The notes under the pieces were generated by a model that saw only the letters and a program-made list of their open reading frames with translations, did no database searches and was not told where the DNA came from. From Paraspadella gotoi (lineage: Eukaryota > Chaetognatha): a stretch of DNA of 64,000 nucleotides. Below are positions 22,279-33,223 of this stretch, one piece after another (position 1 is the stretch's first letter; each line of letters starts with the position of its first letter). The stretch spans positions 28,978,540 to 29,042,539 of the forward strand of contig CM119265.1 in assembly GCA_051294375.1 (NCBI GenBank), written 5' to 3'. The position numbers and the translations under genes were made by a program.

Positions 22279-24882
22279 ACTCATAACTTGAAAGATATAG
22301 TATTATATTATATTTCTTTCATTAATTATATATTTAGAGTTTAAATATGTTTTGATAACCAACTTTTTTTGTTCTGATGGGACACATTTTATTCCTGATC
22401 TGTAGAGGCTCGTGCCATTGACAAAGACAGGGGTATAACCCGTAAAGAGTCTACAATTCTTGACATGAAATTGAAAACCTGTAATAGATTAATAGATGAA
22501 CAGATTAATATAGTAATAGATAAATATATTAATAGATTGATAGATTAATAGAGAAATAGATTAATATATTATAGATTAATAGAGTAATATTCTGGTGATC
22601 CTATCACCACAGATCGATTAAAGCTGTTTCTTTCGCAGCGCCTCAGTGGCTCAGTGGACTAAAGCACCATCCCAATGTGCGTCCCTGGTTCGAGCCCTGA
22701 GGCATGGGCCTACTGCCAGATCCAAAGCTCTGGACTACATGAACATGCTGTCTCGCTGTCGCCACGAGGTGACTCCGCTGCGGGTGTGGCGCCCTGTAAA
22801 ACCAGCCTCTTCAATATATTAATAGATTAATGGATTAATAGATTAATATATTAAGGTTGCATTCGGTTTTTAAAAGGTTTTATTGTGAAGAGACAAAAGA
22901 ACCGTTCAACATAAACAGTCCTTGAGCTTCGGATGAGGATGTAACACAATGTTACAGTCGGGTTTAGAGTCCCGTCCCTCTTAACTTCTAGGCGGCCACC
23001 GGGCGAGAACCCCGGACCTTTGGGTTATTCGACCGCGGTGAACGGTTGGTGGATTTTAAGTCACCAAGTTGTAATATCAAAGTTATGACAATATTTTTTA
23101 AAAATATTTCTCATAAACTGTCTTATAAGTGAGAATGAAATTTAAGTTCATAAACGATAGTCAATTTTCTTAGAACTACTAAAAGTGAAGTAAAAAAAAA
23201 TATTTTTTTTTCAAATTGTCAGCTTGTCTCACCAGGTTTTAATACATACCAAAACATTTCCAACTTCCCTTCTTATTTTTCATGCATTTATCTCGACATT
23301 GGCTTAAAGTCGTCAGATTTTTTTGACGATTACTTTCTCCTTCAAGTTTCTTTCCATCTCGTTCATCGCTACACCTGAGAATAGAATAGAGAGAGATATT
23401 TAAATTATTGTTAAAAGTTTATATTTAGATACTTCTTGTTTTTTTATCAATATTTTTTGTCCTAGCTTAATTACTTAGGATTGTTAACAGGCTAAAAAAA
23501 AATCAGAAAATAGGAATTTAAGCTGTTTTGAGATTCAAGGAAAAATTATCGGTTAATAAAGTTAAAAGGGCATTACTCGATAATTTAAAAATTCAATCCA
23601 TACTATTTTTTTAATATAATTTTTACTTTATTTGAACCAATTTCATTAGTAGAAAAGTTAACTTTGTTTGTTATTTCTTACTCTGGTATTTCTGATGCCA
23701 TACATTTGATCCCTGATCTGTAGGTTGGGATATCATTTTTGAATTTGGGTTCAGTTTTCGTAAAATGTCTGCATTTTTTGACTCGAAATTGAAAACCTGT
23801 CATAAATAACGTTTAATGTATAAGGGGAATGAAAATTAAAAGAGGAAAAAAGGCACTATTTTACAAAAGCGCCCGATTTCTGTTCTTAATCTATGAACAT
23901 TACCCTAAAACCTGCTCATTAACCTCAATCCAAGACCAAATCTCCGAACAAATTACTATCTTAACCTATAATTTAATTGAAATGGGACACTTTCCAGAGA
24001 AATGTTCATTATTTTATAAAATTGTAATCGAAAAAAAAAGGAAATTAAATAACACATTAAACAAATAAAGGTTGTAAAAAATAAAAGTTTGAAAAAAAAT
24101 TATTGAATTACGACTCACCGAAACATTTGGAATCACCCGTCGTTTTATTCATGCATCCTTTTCGGCATTTGTACAGAGTTTTAAGGTCACCCTGTACTTC
24201 GCCTTTGCCCTTAAGTCTTTTGCCATTTCTTTCTTTTCCGCATCTGAATAAAAATTAAATATTTTGATGATGATAAAACAATTACAAAGAGCCAGTCTCG
24301 AACTCTCAACATCGTTTAAAATTATTTCAATTTTTAGTCGGATCTGACTCTGTAATTCGTCGGTCCGTCGGTCCCACCCCAAAATCTTGTCGGTAAATAT
24401 TTTTTATCATTGTGTATAGACTTTCTTTTCGTTGTTGTTATACAATTTTTATCATATCAGAACATCGAATTATGATAAATTATGCAAAAAAAAAATGATG
24501 TCCATCCGTTCGTCTGTCTGTCTGTCTGTCTGTCTGAAGGTCCGTCCCACCTTTTCATTAAACTCTAATTACTCGTGATTGGTTAGATGGATTGGAATGA
24601 AATTTTGTGAGTGTGTATGTGAAATCGTGCTAGTGGAAATGTGTTTAAATGGAAAAAAAAAACAAAAGTCATATTTAGTATTGTTAATCATTAATCTTAT
24701 ATTGAATGATAATTGGATAGATAAATTGAAATTAAATTTTGTGTGTCGGTAGGAAAGTATGTAATAAAGCTGGATATAAATTTTTGATGGAATCATAGGA
24801 GTGGAAAAGAGTTTAAATTATAAAACCAAAGGACACATTTATTTGTATTTTTAAAAGTCTCCCTCTCTCTATCTCTTTCTGG

Positions 24883-24913
<31 letters not shown>

Positions 24914-25728
24914 ATTGATTGATCGTATGATTTATTGATTAACCAAATTATTTAAATGACCAAATTCTACAAGTTGACCAAATTATGCCAGTTCATAAAA
25001 TTATACCAGTTTACCAAATTATGCCAGTTTACCAAATTATGCCAATTGACTAAATTATGCCAGTTGACCAAATTATGCAAATTGAACAAGTTATAAAAAA
25101 ATACTAAATTATGCAAGTTGACTAAATTATGCAAGTTGATATTGGTGCAGCTACTGGTAATGATTGATAGATCAATTGATTTATATATTTTTTTCGTGGA
25201 TTTATTAAAGAGTTTGTTATGATTTATTTTGTTACGTGTTTTGATCTGCTAAGATCACAAATTGAAAGTAAGAAAATATTACCATAATTTATCATTGGAT
25301 TAGCTTATTACCGCTTAATTATCGTTTAAATATTCGTTTTTTTGTGTGTTTTTCTGCTTTGTATGTTTTCTTAGAATTTAAGAGTTTAACATATGATAAT
25401 AAAAAGTTTAATCTAGAGACTGGTTTTTTATATATTAAATATAATGTTCAATAACAAAACTACTCAAAGCGGCTTTAGTTGCAAAAATAAAGATTTTAGG
25501 AAAGAGATATATAAAAAGAAATATATAAAGAGCTACATCTCAAAACTCATAATAATTATAAGTTAAACAAAACATTTAATTTATAGTGGACACAAATATG
25601 TAACAAAATTATTTGTTAATAAAAATTATAATTACTCACTCTTGATTTGACTTAGCTGATACCAAAGTAATGACGACAATGAGACAAATAAAAATAAAAT
25701 ATAAAATTTGTCGAACCAAATTCTTCAT
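20459..25728 (-). CDS. Secreted protein with tandem PAN/Apple-like Cys modules
   Basis: Seven exons join in frame on the minus strand: 25640-25728, 24119-24243, 23682-23796, 23250-23374, 22364-22478, 22088-22215 and 20459-20565, totalling 804 nt, 267 residues. Exon 1 is a signal peptide (MKNLVRQILYFIFICLIVVI). Then come module halves A-B, A-B, A. Each A half begins CG/CS-x-ER and contains a C-x3-C pair and CF; each B half starts GFQF, has NC/KC-R-x-F-T and ends RSGIKC. The spacing C...C-x3-C...C-x-GF-x-F...C resembles PAN/Apple domains. A exons are always phase 2 to 1 and B exons phase 1 to 2 (125/128 and 115 nt), as expected of exon duplication. The third module lacks a B half and is joined to an acidic tail ending VEACSH. 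The donor at 22363 is a weak GTTGGT. The intron before the last exon is 1.5 kb. Function unknown; extracellular binding is likely by fold. Confidence 0.75.
20642..20651. other. Assembly gap (10 N) within a GA repeat
   Basis: Gap within a GA array just 5' (on the minus strand) of the terminal exon of the secreted Cys-rich gene. It may hide only microsatellite. Confidence 0.99.
21180..21620 (+). repeat. Direct repeat pair, copy B (partner 19138-19628)
   Basis: Same order of blocks as copy A, with an insertion of gaagttgccttaa around 21450 and substitutions. Lies in the last intron of the secreted Cys-rich gene. Confidence 0.75.
21640..21800 (+). other. Open plus-strand segment, possible exon remnant
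   Basis: Reads RRKDLLSVGVPQCFPETKPV and then TEALEKFGVKFSKCLHESSP before a stop at about 21800. Composition is protein-like, but it is antisense to an intron of the Cys-rich gene, I see no clear start, and it matches nothing I recognise. Confidence 0.2.
22641..22800 (+). mobile_element. tRNA-derived SINE
   Basis: tRNA-like 5' end: seven bases gcctcag can pair with ctgaggc at 22707-22713; A box tggctcagtggactaaagc; B box ggttcgagccc. The anticodon arm is shortened, so this is a SINE head rather than a functional tRNA. A GC-rich body of about 90 bp follows to ccctgtaaaaccagcctctt. Confidence 0.65.
22893..23075 (-). mobile_element. Common tRNA-related SINE, diverged copy
   Basis: Read on the minus strand it has the B-box-like ggttctcgcccggtggccgc, a hairpin from the ggtggatttt region, and the end gaacggttctt. 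It belongs to the same family as the copies at 28583-29260, 32628-32870, 36958-37625 and 53030-53180. Confidence 0.65.
24335..24560 (+). mobile_element. Rolling-circle-like (HINE-type) element fragment
   Basis: Contains ttagtcggatctgactctg, gtcggtccgtcggtcccacc, atcgaattatgataaattat and a gtctgtctgtctg array. This is the head of the family described in full at 49911-52315. It lies in the first intron of the secreted Cys-rich gene, and its continuation (ttactcgtgattggttagat) runs on to about 24800. Confidence 0.6.
24955..25145 (+). repeat. Minisatellite of ~18 bp, 'aattatgccagttgacca' type
   Basis: About ten imperfect units such as ccaaattatgccagttgac. The reverse complement (taatttggtcaactggca) forms arrays at 26453-26690 and 61450-62540, and this orientation recurs at 51470-51800 and 52170-52245. 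Always associated with the rolling-circle-like element family. Confidence 0.9.
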
Positions 25729-26119
25729 CTTCTTGGTCTTCCTTTTTTCAAATAAACAGATTAAAAGTATTGCTAAAAAGATTTTTTTTAAATATAAAAT
25801 GTAACTATCGAAAAACTTAATTCGGTGTATATTGAATATAACTTTTATTACATTAGAAAAAAAAATTTAAACGGGCTCTTTTCTTTTCTCGTCTTCTGTA
25901 CAATAAAACAGGTTTGAGCAAACGACGCCTGATCTGAACGCATTAAGCGGTAAGCAGCATATCAGATGATAAATTTTGTTTTATTTAATACAACTCACAA
26001 ATAATATTTATAATATATAATTACTTATATATTATAAATTATAATTTATAACATCGCAGGAGATCAATGATTGCTTTTTTCACTTTTTTCCAACCCACAC
26101 ACAAAATTTTAGGTTCCAT

Positions 26120-26390
26120 TGGGATTCCTCCAACAGGATTCTCCCATGCGGGATTCCTCCCACGCGGGATTCCTCTCACACGGGATTCCTCCACGCGGGA
26201 TTCCTCCCACACGGGATTCCTCCCATGCGGGATTCCTCCCAGACGGGATTCCTCCCACACGAAATTCATCCCACGTGGGATTCCTCCCACGCGGGATCCC
26301 TCCCACACGGGATTCCTCCCACGCGGGATTCCTCCCACACGGGATTCCTCCAGCGGATTCCTCTCAAACGGGATTCCTCCAATAGAAAAA
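26120..26390 (+). repeat. Minisatellite 'gggattcctcccacacg', C-rich orientation
   Basis: About 15 units of 17-18 bp (ggattcctcccacgcgggat). The same unit in reverse complement forms the array at 26903-27450. Long open frames across it on both strands are a by-product of a repeat unit that is often a multiple of three. Confidence 0.9.
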
Positions 26391-26394
26391 AAAA

Positions 26395-27670
26395 ACAAGT
26401 TTGAGCAAACAATGTCGGATCTGCCTACGATAATTAAGTGGTAATAAGCTAACTTGGTCAACTTGCATAATTTAATCAACTTGCATATTTGGTCAATGGC
26501 ATAAATTTGGTCAACTGACATAATTTTGTCAGCTGGCATAATTTGGTCAACTGACAAAATTTGGTCAACTGGCATAATTTGGTCAACAGGCATAATTTGG
26601 TCAACTGGCATAATTTGGTCAACCTGCAGAATTTGGTCAACTGGCATATTTTTGTCAATTGGCATAATTTGGTCAATCAATCAATCAATCAATCAGAGAG
26701 AGATAGAGAGAGAGAAACTTTAAAAAATTCAAATAAATGTGTCTTTTGGTTTTCTAATTTGAACTCTTTTCCACAACTACGATTACATCAAAAATTTATA
26801 TCCAGCTTTATCACATACTTTCCTACCCACACACAAAATTTTATTTTAATGAATCAATTTTTTTCCTTGCAACAAGAAAATGCAACAAGAAAGTTAATCA
26901 CAATTTAAGGGCAGGAATCCCGTGTAGGAGGAATGCGTGTGGGAGGAATCCCGTGTGGGAGGAAATCAGTGTGGAGGAATCCTGTGTGGCGAGGAATCCC
27001 GCGTGGAGGAAATCCCTGCGGCTGTGGGAGGAATCCCGTGTGGGAACCGCGTGGGAATCCCGCGTGGGAGGAATCCGTGTGGGAGGAATCCCGATGTGGG
27101 AGGAATCCCGCGTGGGAGGAAATCCCCGTGTTGGGAGGAATCCAGTGTGGGAGAATCCGTGTGGGAGGAATCCCGTGTTCGCGCAGGAATCCCGCGTGGG
27201 AGGAATTCTTTGGGGAGGAATTCCGTGTGGGGAGGAATCCCGTGTGGGAGGAATTCTATGGGGAGGAATTCCATGGGGAGGAATCCCGTGTGGGAGGAAT
27301 TCCTTGGGAAGGAATTAGGTGTGGGAGGAATCCCGCGGGGAGGAATCCCGTGTGGGAGGAATCCCATGGGGAGGAATCCCGCGTGGGAGGAATCCCGCGT
27401 GGGAGGAATCCAGTTGGGAGGAATCCCGTGTGGGAGGAATACCACAGCCACCAAAATTTTAGGTCAATTGTGTGATCCACTGACGAACGGACGGACGGAC
27501 GTACGGAAGTACGGAAGTATGGACGGACGGACGGACGGACGGTCGGTCGGTTATATTTTTATTGCATAATTTATCATAATTAGATGTTCTGAAATGATTT
27601 AAATGATTTACCGACAAGATTTTGGGATGGGACCGACAGAATTGTAAAGCCGGGATCTGCTGTGAGCAGA
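26395..27670 (-). mobile_element. Rolling-circle-like (HINE-type) non-autonomous element
   Basis: Conserved end aagtttgagcaaacaatgtc and ggatctgcctacgataatta at 26397, then the taatttggtcaactggca minisatellite (26453-26690), unique sequence, the G-rich minisatellite (26903-27450), a ggacggacggac array (27485-27545), and a terminal imperfect stem-loop (gggatctgctgtgagcagat) at 27650-27670. Order and orientation are the reverse of the copy at 49911-52315. Confidence 0.6.
26903..27450 (+). repeat. Minisatellite 'gggaggaatcccgtgtg', G-rich orientation
   Basis: About 30 units of 16-18 bp, the inverse of the array at 26120-26390; the pair could form a long hairpin around a 510 bp spacer. Confidence 0.9.
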
Positions 27671-28019
27671 TTCGAATAAAAATACAGGTTTTCGGGAAAA
27701 ATGACTTGAAATATGTAGATTCACGTAATAAAGAAGGAAAACAATTAAATTTTAACTCCTCCTTGCGTAACTATTCAATTCTTGAATGGCAACATTTGTT
27801 TTATCTTTTAATTATTCATTCTCTCAACTCTCAATTCAAGCATGATGATTTATTAGTAGCATTCGTTTCAACGTCATCGCAGGCACCAGAAGAAATGTAA
27901 TACACGAGTATATTTTCATAATGGAGAAAATGGTGTAACAGAACAATTTTTTTTTTGTTTTCCATATATTTCTTAGACATACCGACCGACCGACCGATTA
28001 ACTCGGCAATCTGGGAATC

Positions 28020-28140
28020 AATAAACGAAAGCTTGTAGGTTTCTGCTATGTTATTATCTTGTAAGAGTGATGGAGACCTTAAGCCACCAAAGCCTGTCCA
28101 TTGGACAATGTCCAATAAAGCGTAGTAAAAATCCTAAATT
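28020..28140 (+). mobile_element. 150 bp dispersed repeat ('ggacctgctatg' family), copy 2
   Basis: Contains gaaagcttgtaggtttctgc, tcttgtaagagtgatggaga and ccaccaaagcctgtccattg. Truncated relative to the copies at 6836 and 59265. Confidence 0.65.
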
Positions 28141-28582
28141 TAACTTTAATTGAGGAACGAATAATATTATACTAATTAATATTTATATATAAACAAATTG
28201 TATAATAAATTTTACAATTTACGCAGTAGGCCAAATTTATACTAGTACTAATCCAATAAATGTTAAAATCTTAAAATAGTTTTTGTAAGATTATTTTGCA
28301 GATTTGGATTCGTCATGAAAAGTTGATATAAAGAAATTTCTTCAAGTTGATCAAAGATAAAAAAAACTTTATTTTAAGCTAAAAATTACATTTTTATGTA
28401 TTAAATATAGTTTTTCTAATATTTAACCCACTTAATGAAATAATTTTTAAAAATGATTTATNNNNNNNNNNNNNNNNNNNNNNNNNATATTTCTTTATCA
28501 ACTTTGACGAGGAATTTTATAAGGATAGTACAATTTAGTACTATATATAAATATAGCCTACTGCGAAAATTGAAGAACTGAA

Positions 28583-29260
28583 GCAGACAGTAATTATTTG
28601 TATGTGTTAGTTACGAGAACCGTTTTCAATATAAGCAGTCCCAGAGCTGCGGATCAGGCTGTAACACCGGTGCTACAGGCGTGTGTTAAGCGGCCCCCTC
28701 CTTCTTAACTGCTAGGAAACCACGGGGCTCAGACACCCTGGACCTTTGGGTTGGGAGGCGAAATGACTTGCCCTCGGCACCAATGGCCGCTGATGAATGG
28801 TTGGTGGATTTTAGTCCACCAAATACATCCCCCCCTCCCGTAGGGAGAAGTCTGTTGCGTCTCTTCTGTAGAATTGTTGTTGGTGGAAACTTACGATCAC
28901 CCAAGTTGAGGCATGTGCCTGATGTGTTTGTTGCCAGGAAAGATGCATCGCCAGGTTGAGGCATGTTTCGCCTGAAAGTGTTTGTTATTGCTGTTGGTGT
29001 TCGGAAGTCGGGGCTCACCAATGAAGAGACAGTAATTATTGTATGTGTTAGTTACAGAACCGTTCAATATAAGCAGTCCCTGAGCTTCGGATCAGGCTGT
29101 AACACTGTGCTACAGGCGGGTTAAGCGCCCCGCCCTCTTAACTGCTAGGCAACCACCGGGCTAGAACCCCGGACCTTTGCTTGGGAGGCGAATGACTTGC
29201 CTCCAGCACCAATTGGCCCGCTGATGAACGGTTTGGTGGATTTTAGTCCACCAGTAGAAC
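28583..29260 (-). mobile_element. Dimeric tRNA-related SINE (SINE-linker-SINE)
   Basis: Two copies of the SINE (about 28583-28822 and 29025-29255) separated by a linker with two gttgaggcatg blocks. On the minus strand each copy has ggtggactaaaatccacc (hairpin), attcgcctcccaacccaaag and the B-box-like ggggttctagcc. The same dimer, in the opposite orientation, is at 36958-37625. Confidence 0.75.
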
Positions 29261-29492
29261 ATAAAGAATTATTTTTTTAAAAAATCCACTGGATGGTTAT
29301 GTTGGTTCGATAATTGACATTTAAAATTTTGCGTATGTAACTTTCACTACGCTCTACTGTTCAAGAGTCGAGGGGCAAGGATAGTTTATTTTTTAACTGA
29401 GATGGAGTAATTTTATATGGTTTGTACTATTTTCATATAATTTAGTTCAGTGCTTGGTGCTTGGGTGCTTGGTAGTTGGTCGAAAGCTTGAA

Positions 29493-29580
29493 TGACTCTA
29501 CTGGATTTGGGCGCGGTCGACAGCACGCGTAGGAACGTCACCTCCGCCCACGGAAATTCCCGCAGACTTCGTCGTCATCG

Positions 29581-29612
<32 letters not shown>

Positions 29613-29665
29613 TTTTTGAGAATCGTTCTCATCGACTTCGCGGATCAAAAAACGACTAAAAAAAA
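29493..29665 (+). other. Conserved (CGT)n segment in duplication unit 1; possible exon
   Basis: ATG at 29493 begins MTLLDLGAVDSTRRNV, followed by a CGT run giving poly-Arg. The partner at 33082 has the same start, MTLLDLGAVDSTRSNV, with a longer CGT run and a different frame after it. It could be the first exon of the membrane-protein gene or untranslated; neither strand is clearly favoured. Confidence 0.25.
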
Positions 29666-30736
29666 AAAAAAAATTGTTCGTTCCCAATATATTTTTAATA
29701 TGAATCCATTTGAGAATTAAACATATATATTGGAGTGGAAAAGTAATTTAAAATTCCTTCCTGAGGTAATATTTAACTGACGATTCTGGATACTGCTTAG
29801 GCTTGTTAAATATTGTAGTAATATAAATGTTAGCGAGGACGTGGGCGAAAAAAAAATTAGGGCCGGTTTTCGACAGAAAAAAACTAAAAAAAATAAAATG
29901 ATTTGGCTTGCTATATAACTTCAATTACCATTTATGTAAACTTAAGTTTTTTTCCGTATCTTTATCGGTTCTGATTAATAATATTTTTTTGTATAAAGAG
30001 AAGTGATTTAAGGAAAAATGTTTTAAATGAGAAAGTTTCCTCACATTTCTTCAAATCTGAAGATCATTGCTATCGCTAGAGCCAAACTTTGTCAATGGGT
30101 GGGTCAGAAGTTTGATTTGGGAACCTTTCCAAATGAAACTTCATACATTTCTGAGAAACTTTAAATGGAGCAAAATTTTCTAAATGGCTAGAAGCATTAG
30201 TAATTAATTTTTTAATATTTATTTATAGATAGGAAATGTAAAAAAAAATTTTTTGAATTTTTTTATTTTTAAAAGCGGATTCAAATAGCTTATAAAAAGT
30301 TATCTACACAAAGTATAATTCTTTTTCAATATTTTGATGATAAGTGGGTTAAAATTAAGAAAAACCTTAAAAAATCATCATCATTATCATCATCCGATGA
30401 TTTTAGCAGTTTTACTAATTTTTAGTAATTAAACATCAAAATTTTAAAAGTTGTAATTATATATTTTTTTGTTTAACTTTTAAGCTCTATCAGAATCAAT
30501 TAAAAATTTAAAATATCAAAAAAAAATTTTAACATTATATAGCAATATAATAATATTAATTAGCGAATTAACTCATGGTTCGGAACATTTTGCAAAAAAT
30601 TATTTTAACACAATAATTAATACCAATAATGGATTAGTTTAATCCTGTTCCCATTATAATTAGAATTTGGTCGGCTACCGCTACTATCGCGATGTTTTTA
30701 TTTGCAAAAAGGGAAACATTGCGCAAAGGGTACGAC

Positions 30737-30999
30737 CCATTTTCACAGATGGCCGTCACCCGGAGACATAATACATTCACACTTCACCACTTTTCACAGA
30801 TGGCCATCACCGAGACAATTTTACCTCACACTTTCACCGCTTTTCACAGATGGCCGTCACCGAGACCATAATACCTTTGCACTTTCACCGCTTTTCACAG
30901 ATGGCCGTCATGGAGATAATAATACCTCGCACTTTCACGCTTTTCACAGATGGCATCACCGAGACCATAATACATTCACACTTTTACCGCTTTTCACAG
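30737..30999 (+). repeat. ~51 bp minisatellite containing a 3' splice site, unit 1
   Basis: Five tandem units, each with ttttcacagatggccgtcac or a close variant and a ctttcaccgc-type pyrimidine-rich stretch. The sixth copy is the real acceptor plus exon start at 31000. A shorter, gapped version is at 34366-34547. Confidence 0.85.
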
Positions 31000-32298
31000 A
31001 TGGCCGTCACGGACAACGACAATGACGAAGGTGGAAAAGTCCTGACGAGAAAATCCGGGCAAAGATTTTATGGATGCAAAGAATTTGACGGAAAAGAGAT
31101 TTGAAAAAAAATGTTGACGTCGATGTTGAGGTTAGGAATATTGTCTGTCTGTCTGTCCGTCTGTCTATCCGTTTGTCAGTCTTGAAGTGTCAATTCCCTA
31201 CGTGTCTCCCTACCTAACTGTCTGTCTCTCAGCATATCTTTCAGGCAGACTCGCTCTCTGTCTTTCTATATCTCTCGGATACAAACTGCCTGAGTGTCTC
31301 TCTGCCTAATCGTCTTTCGGCTTTCCGTCTCTGGGTCCATTTGTCTGCCTGTCTATCTGTTTCCTTTGTGTTTTTCCATCTTTCTATCTTCCAGGTTCTC
31401 GATCTTAGTCACTGCTTGTCTATATATATGTCTGTCTCATGTCCAATTTGTCCATTTATCGGTTTATTTTTGTAACTTTCTTTCCGTTCGCCTTTCTAAA
31501 CATTTTTGTAAACATTTTCTCCCCCAGAAAAACAACCTGGATTCTTGTTTCCCCGAGAAACGAGATTATCTCGTTACAGCAGCGGATTTACTGACCCCGA
31601 TTCTGGCTGCGCTAAATCCGATGCATCTCGACTTCGGAGAATGACTCCAAATCCACCGGTCAAGTTCGCCTTTAGATTTTTTGGGTTTTTTTTTAGGCTC
31701 CATTTTCGGGGATGTGTTTTTTGTATATAAAATATTATATAAATCCTTTTTAGTTTTTAACGCCACATTACTAAAATAATAGCTATTTTCATAAACAATT
31801 CAATATTTGCCATTTATATTCGAATTATTTTTTAAGTCATCATCTGGGCTAAGGAGTCATAACATAAAACTTATAAAAACCCAAAATATTAAATTATAGA
31901 CAAATATAGATGAAATGAAATATAAACGTTAAATGTAAATAATAAAAATTAGTTCTCTTAGTCTGAAAATAATTTTCATTTTAATTTATACTTTGACTCT
32001 GAAGAGAGAGTAATTATAGTTATTATTAGTAACAGAACGTTCAATATAAGCAGTCCTGAGCTTCGGATGAGGCTGTAACACTAGTTACAGGCGGGTTAAG
32101 CGCCCATACTCTCCATTTTCATAAATTTAATAATTAAATTTGTTATTCAGACCAAAGGAGATGGAGATGGAGAGGGTGAAGGAAAAGACGTTGAAGCAGG
32201 CGAGATGCCTGTCGAGGAGAGGAGATGCTGGAGGACGCGCCTGTCGATTGGTCCATCGTAGCCTGTTCCGTGATTTTGGCCTGGGTCTCGGTGAGACA
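31000..32298 (+). pseudogene. Upstream duplicate of membrane-protein exons, frameshifted
   Basis: Counterparts of the exons at 34548-34682, 35100-35232 and 35741-35884 lie at about 31000-31132, 31530-31662 and 32151-32298. Compared with the downstream copy they carry single-base losses, mostly in A, G or T runs (for example ggtggaaaag against ggtggcaaaag; gagattatc against gagatttatc; accaaaggagatgg against accaaaaggaagatgg; gattttggc against gatttttggc). Each exon is broken at least once. No counterparts of the last two exons exist here. Either a decayed duplicate or an uncorrected assembly copy. Confidence 0.75.
31999..32112 (-). mobile_element. tRNA-related SINE fragment (intronic in unit 1; partner 35585-35700)
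   Basis: gagagagtaattatagttat then gaacgttcaatataagcagt and cttcggatgaggctgtaaca, ending at gcgggttaagcgcccatac. Present at the same place in both duplication units, so it predates the duplication. Confidence 0.7.
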
Positions 32299-32588
32299 AA
32301 TTTTATTTTGGCAAGTGCATTTATTATCACGTTTGGCGAAAAGTTTATGATCAACATTATCACTCAATCATTTGGTTATCATCACATCGATCATTTGGTT
32401 ATCATCGCATCAATTATTGTTATCATCGTATCAATATTGTTATCATCTCATCAATCAATTGGTTATCATCGCATCAATCCTTTGGTTATCATCGCATCAA
32501 TATTTGGTTATCATTGAAGGGAGGTTCGATCCTATTCTTTTAAGATCTTTTATGCTTTAATTTTATTATCAGTACATAAAATGTAAAT

Positions 32589-33170
32589 ACTATATATAAA
32601 TATAGCCTACTGCGAAAATTGAAGAACTGAAGAGACAGTAATTATTTGTATGTGTTAGTTACAGAACCGTTCAATATAAGCAGTCCCTGAGCTTCGGATC
32701 AGGCTGTAACACCGTGCTACAGGCGGGTTAAGCGCCCCGCCCCTCTTAACTGCTAGGCAACCACCGGGCTAGAACCCCGGACTTTTGCGTTAGGAGGCGA
32801 ATGACTTGCCTCCGGCACCAATGGCCGCTGATGAACGGTTGGTGGATTTTAGTCCACCATAGAACATAAAATTATTTTTTTTAAAAATCACTGATGGTAT
32901 GTTGTTCATAATTGACATTTAAAATTTTCGTATGTAACTTTCACTACGCTCTACTGTTCAAAGTCAGGGGCAAGATAGTTTATTTTTTAACTGAATGGAT
33001 AATTTTATACTGGTTGTACAATTTCATATAATTTAGTTCAGTGCTTGGTGCTTGGTGCTTGGTAGTTGGTCGAAAGCTTGAATGACTCTACTGGATTTGG
33101 GCGCGGTCGACAGCACGCGTAGTAACGTCACCTCCGCCCACGGAAATTCCCGCAGACTTCGTCGTCATCG

Positions 33171-33223
<53 letters not shown>

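Larger units (their letters stand above)
28541..32588 (+). repeat. Direct tandem duplication, unit 1
   Basis: From actatatataaatatagcct to ttatcagtacataaaatgta. It is collinear with unit 2 (32589-36166) along its whole length, with differences that are largely single-base losses or gains in homopolymers plus one extra SINE in unit 1. A 25-N gap (28462-28486) lies just upstream. Confidence 0.9.

Noticed and set aside
22641-22714. Functional tRNA gene
   Set aside because: The anticodon arm is too short and T-stem pairing overlaps the acceptor stem; it continues into a SINE body.
24955-25145. CRISPR array
   Set aside because: Units are contiguous with no unique spacers, in a spliced eukaryotic gene's intron.
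26039-26680. 213-residue minus-strand open frame (MPVDQI repeats)
   Set aside because: It is the 18-bp and 17-bp minisatellites read through; similar frames appear at every array of the same unit on both strands.
26933-27569. Plus-strand frames of 120-210 residues with GGIPCGRNP-type repeats
   Set aside because: Three overlapping frames are open at once across the G-rich minisatellite; no start context, splice sites or domain.
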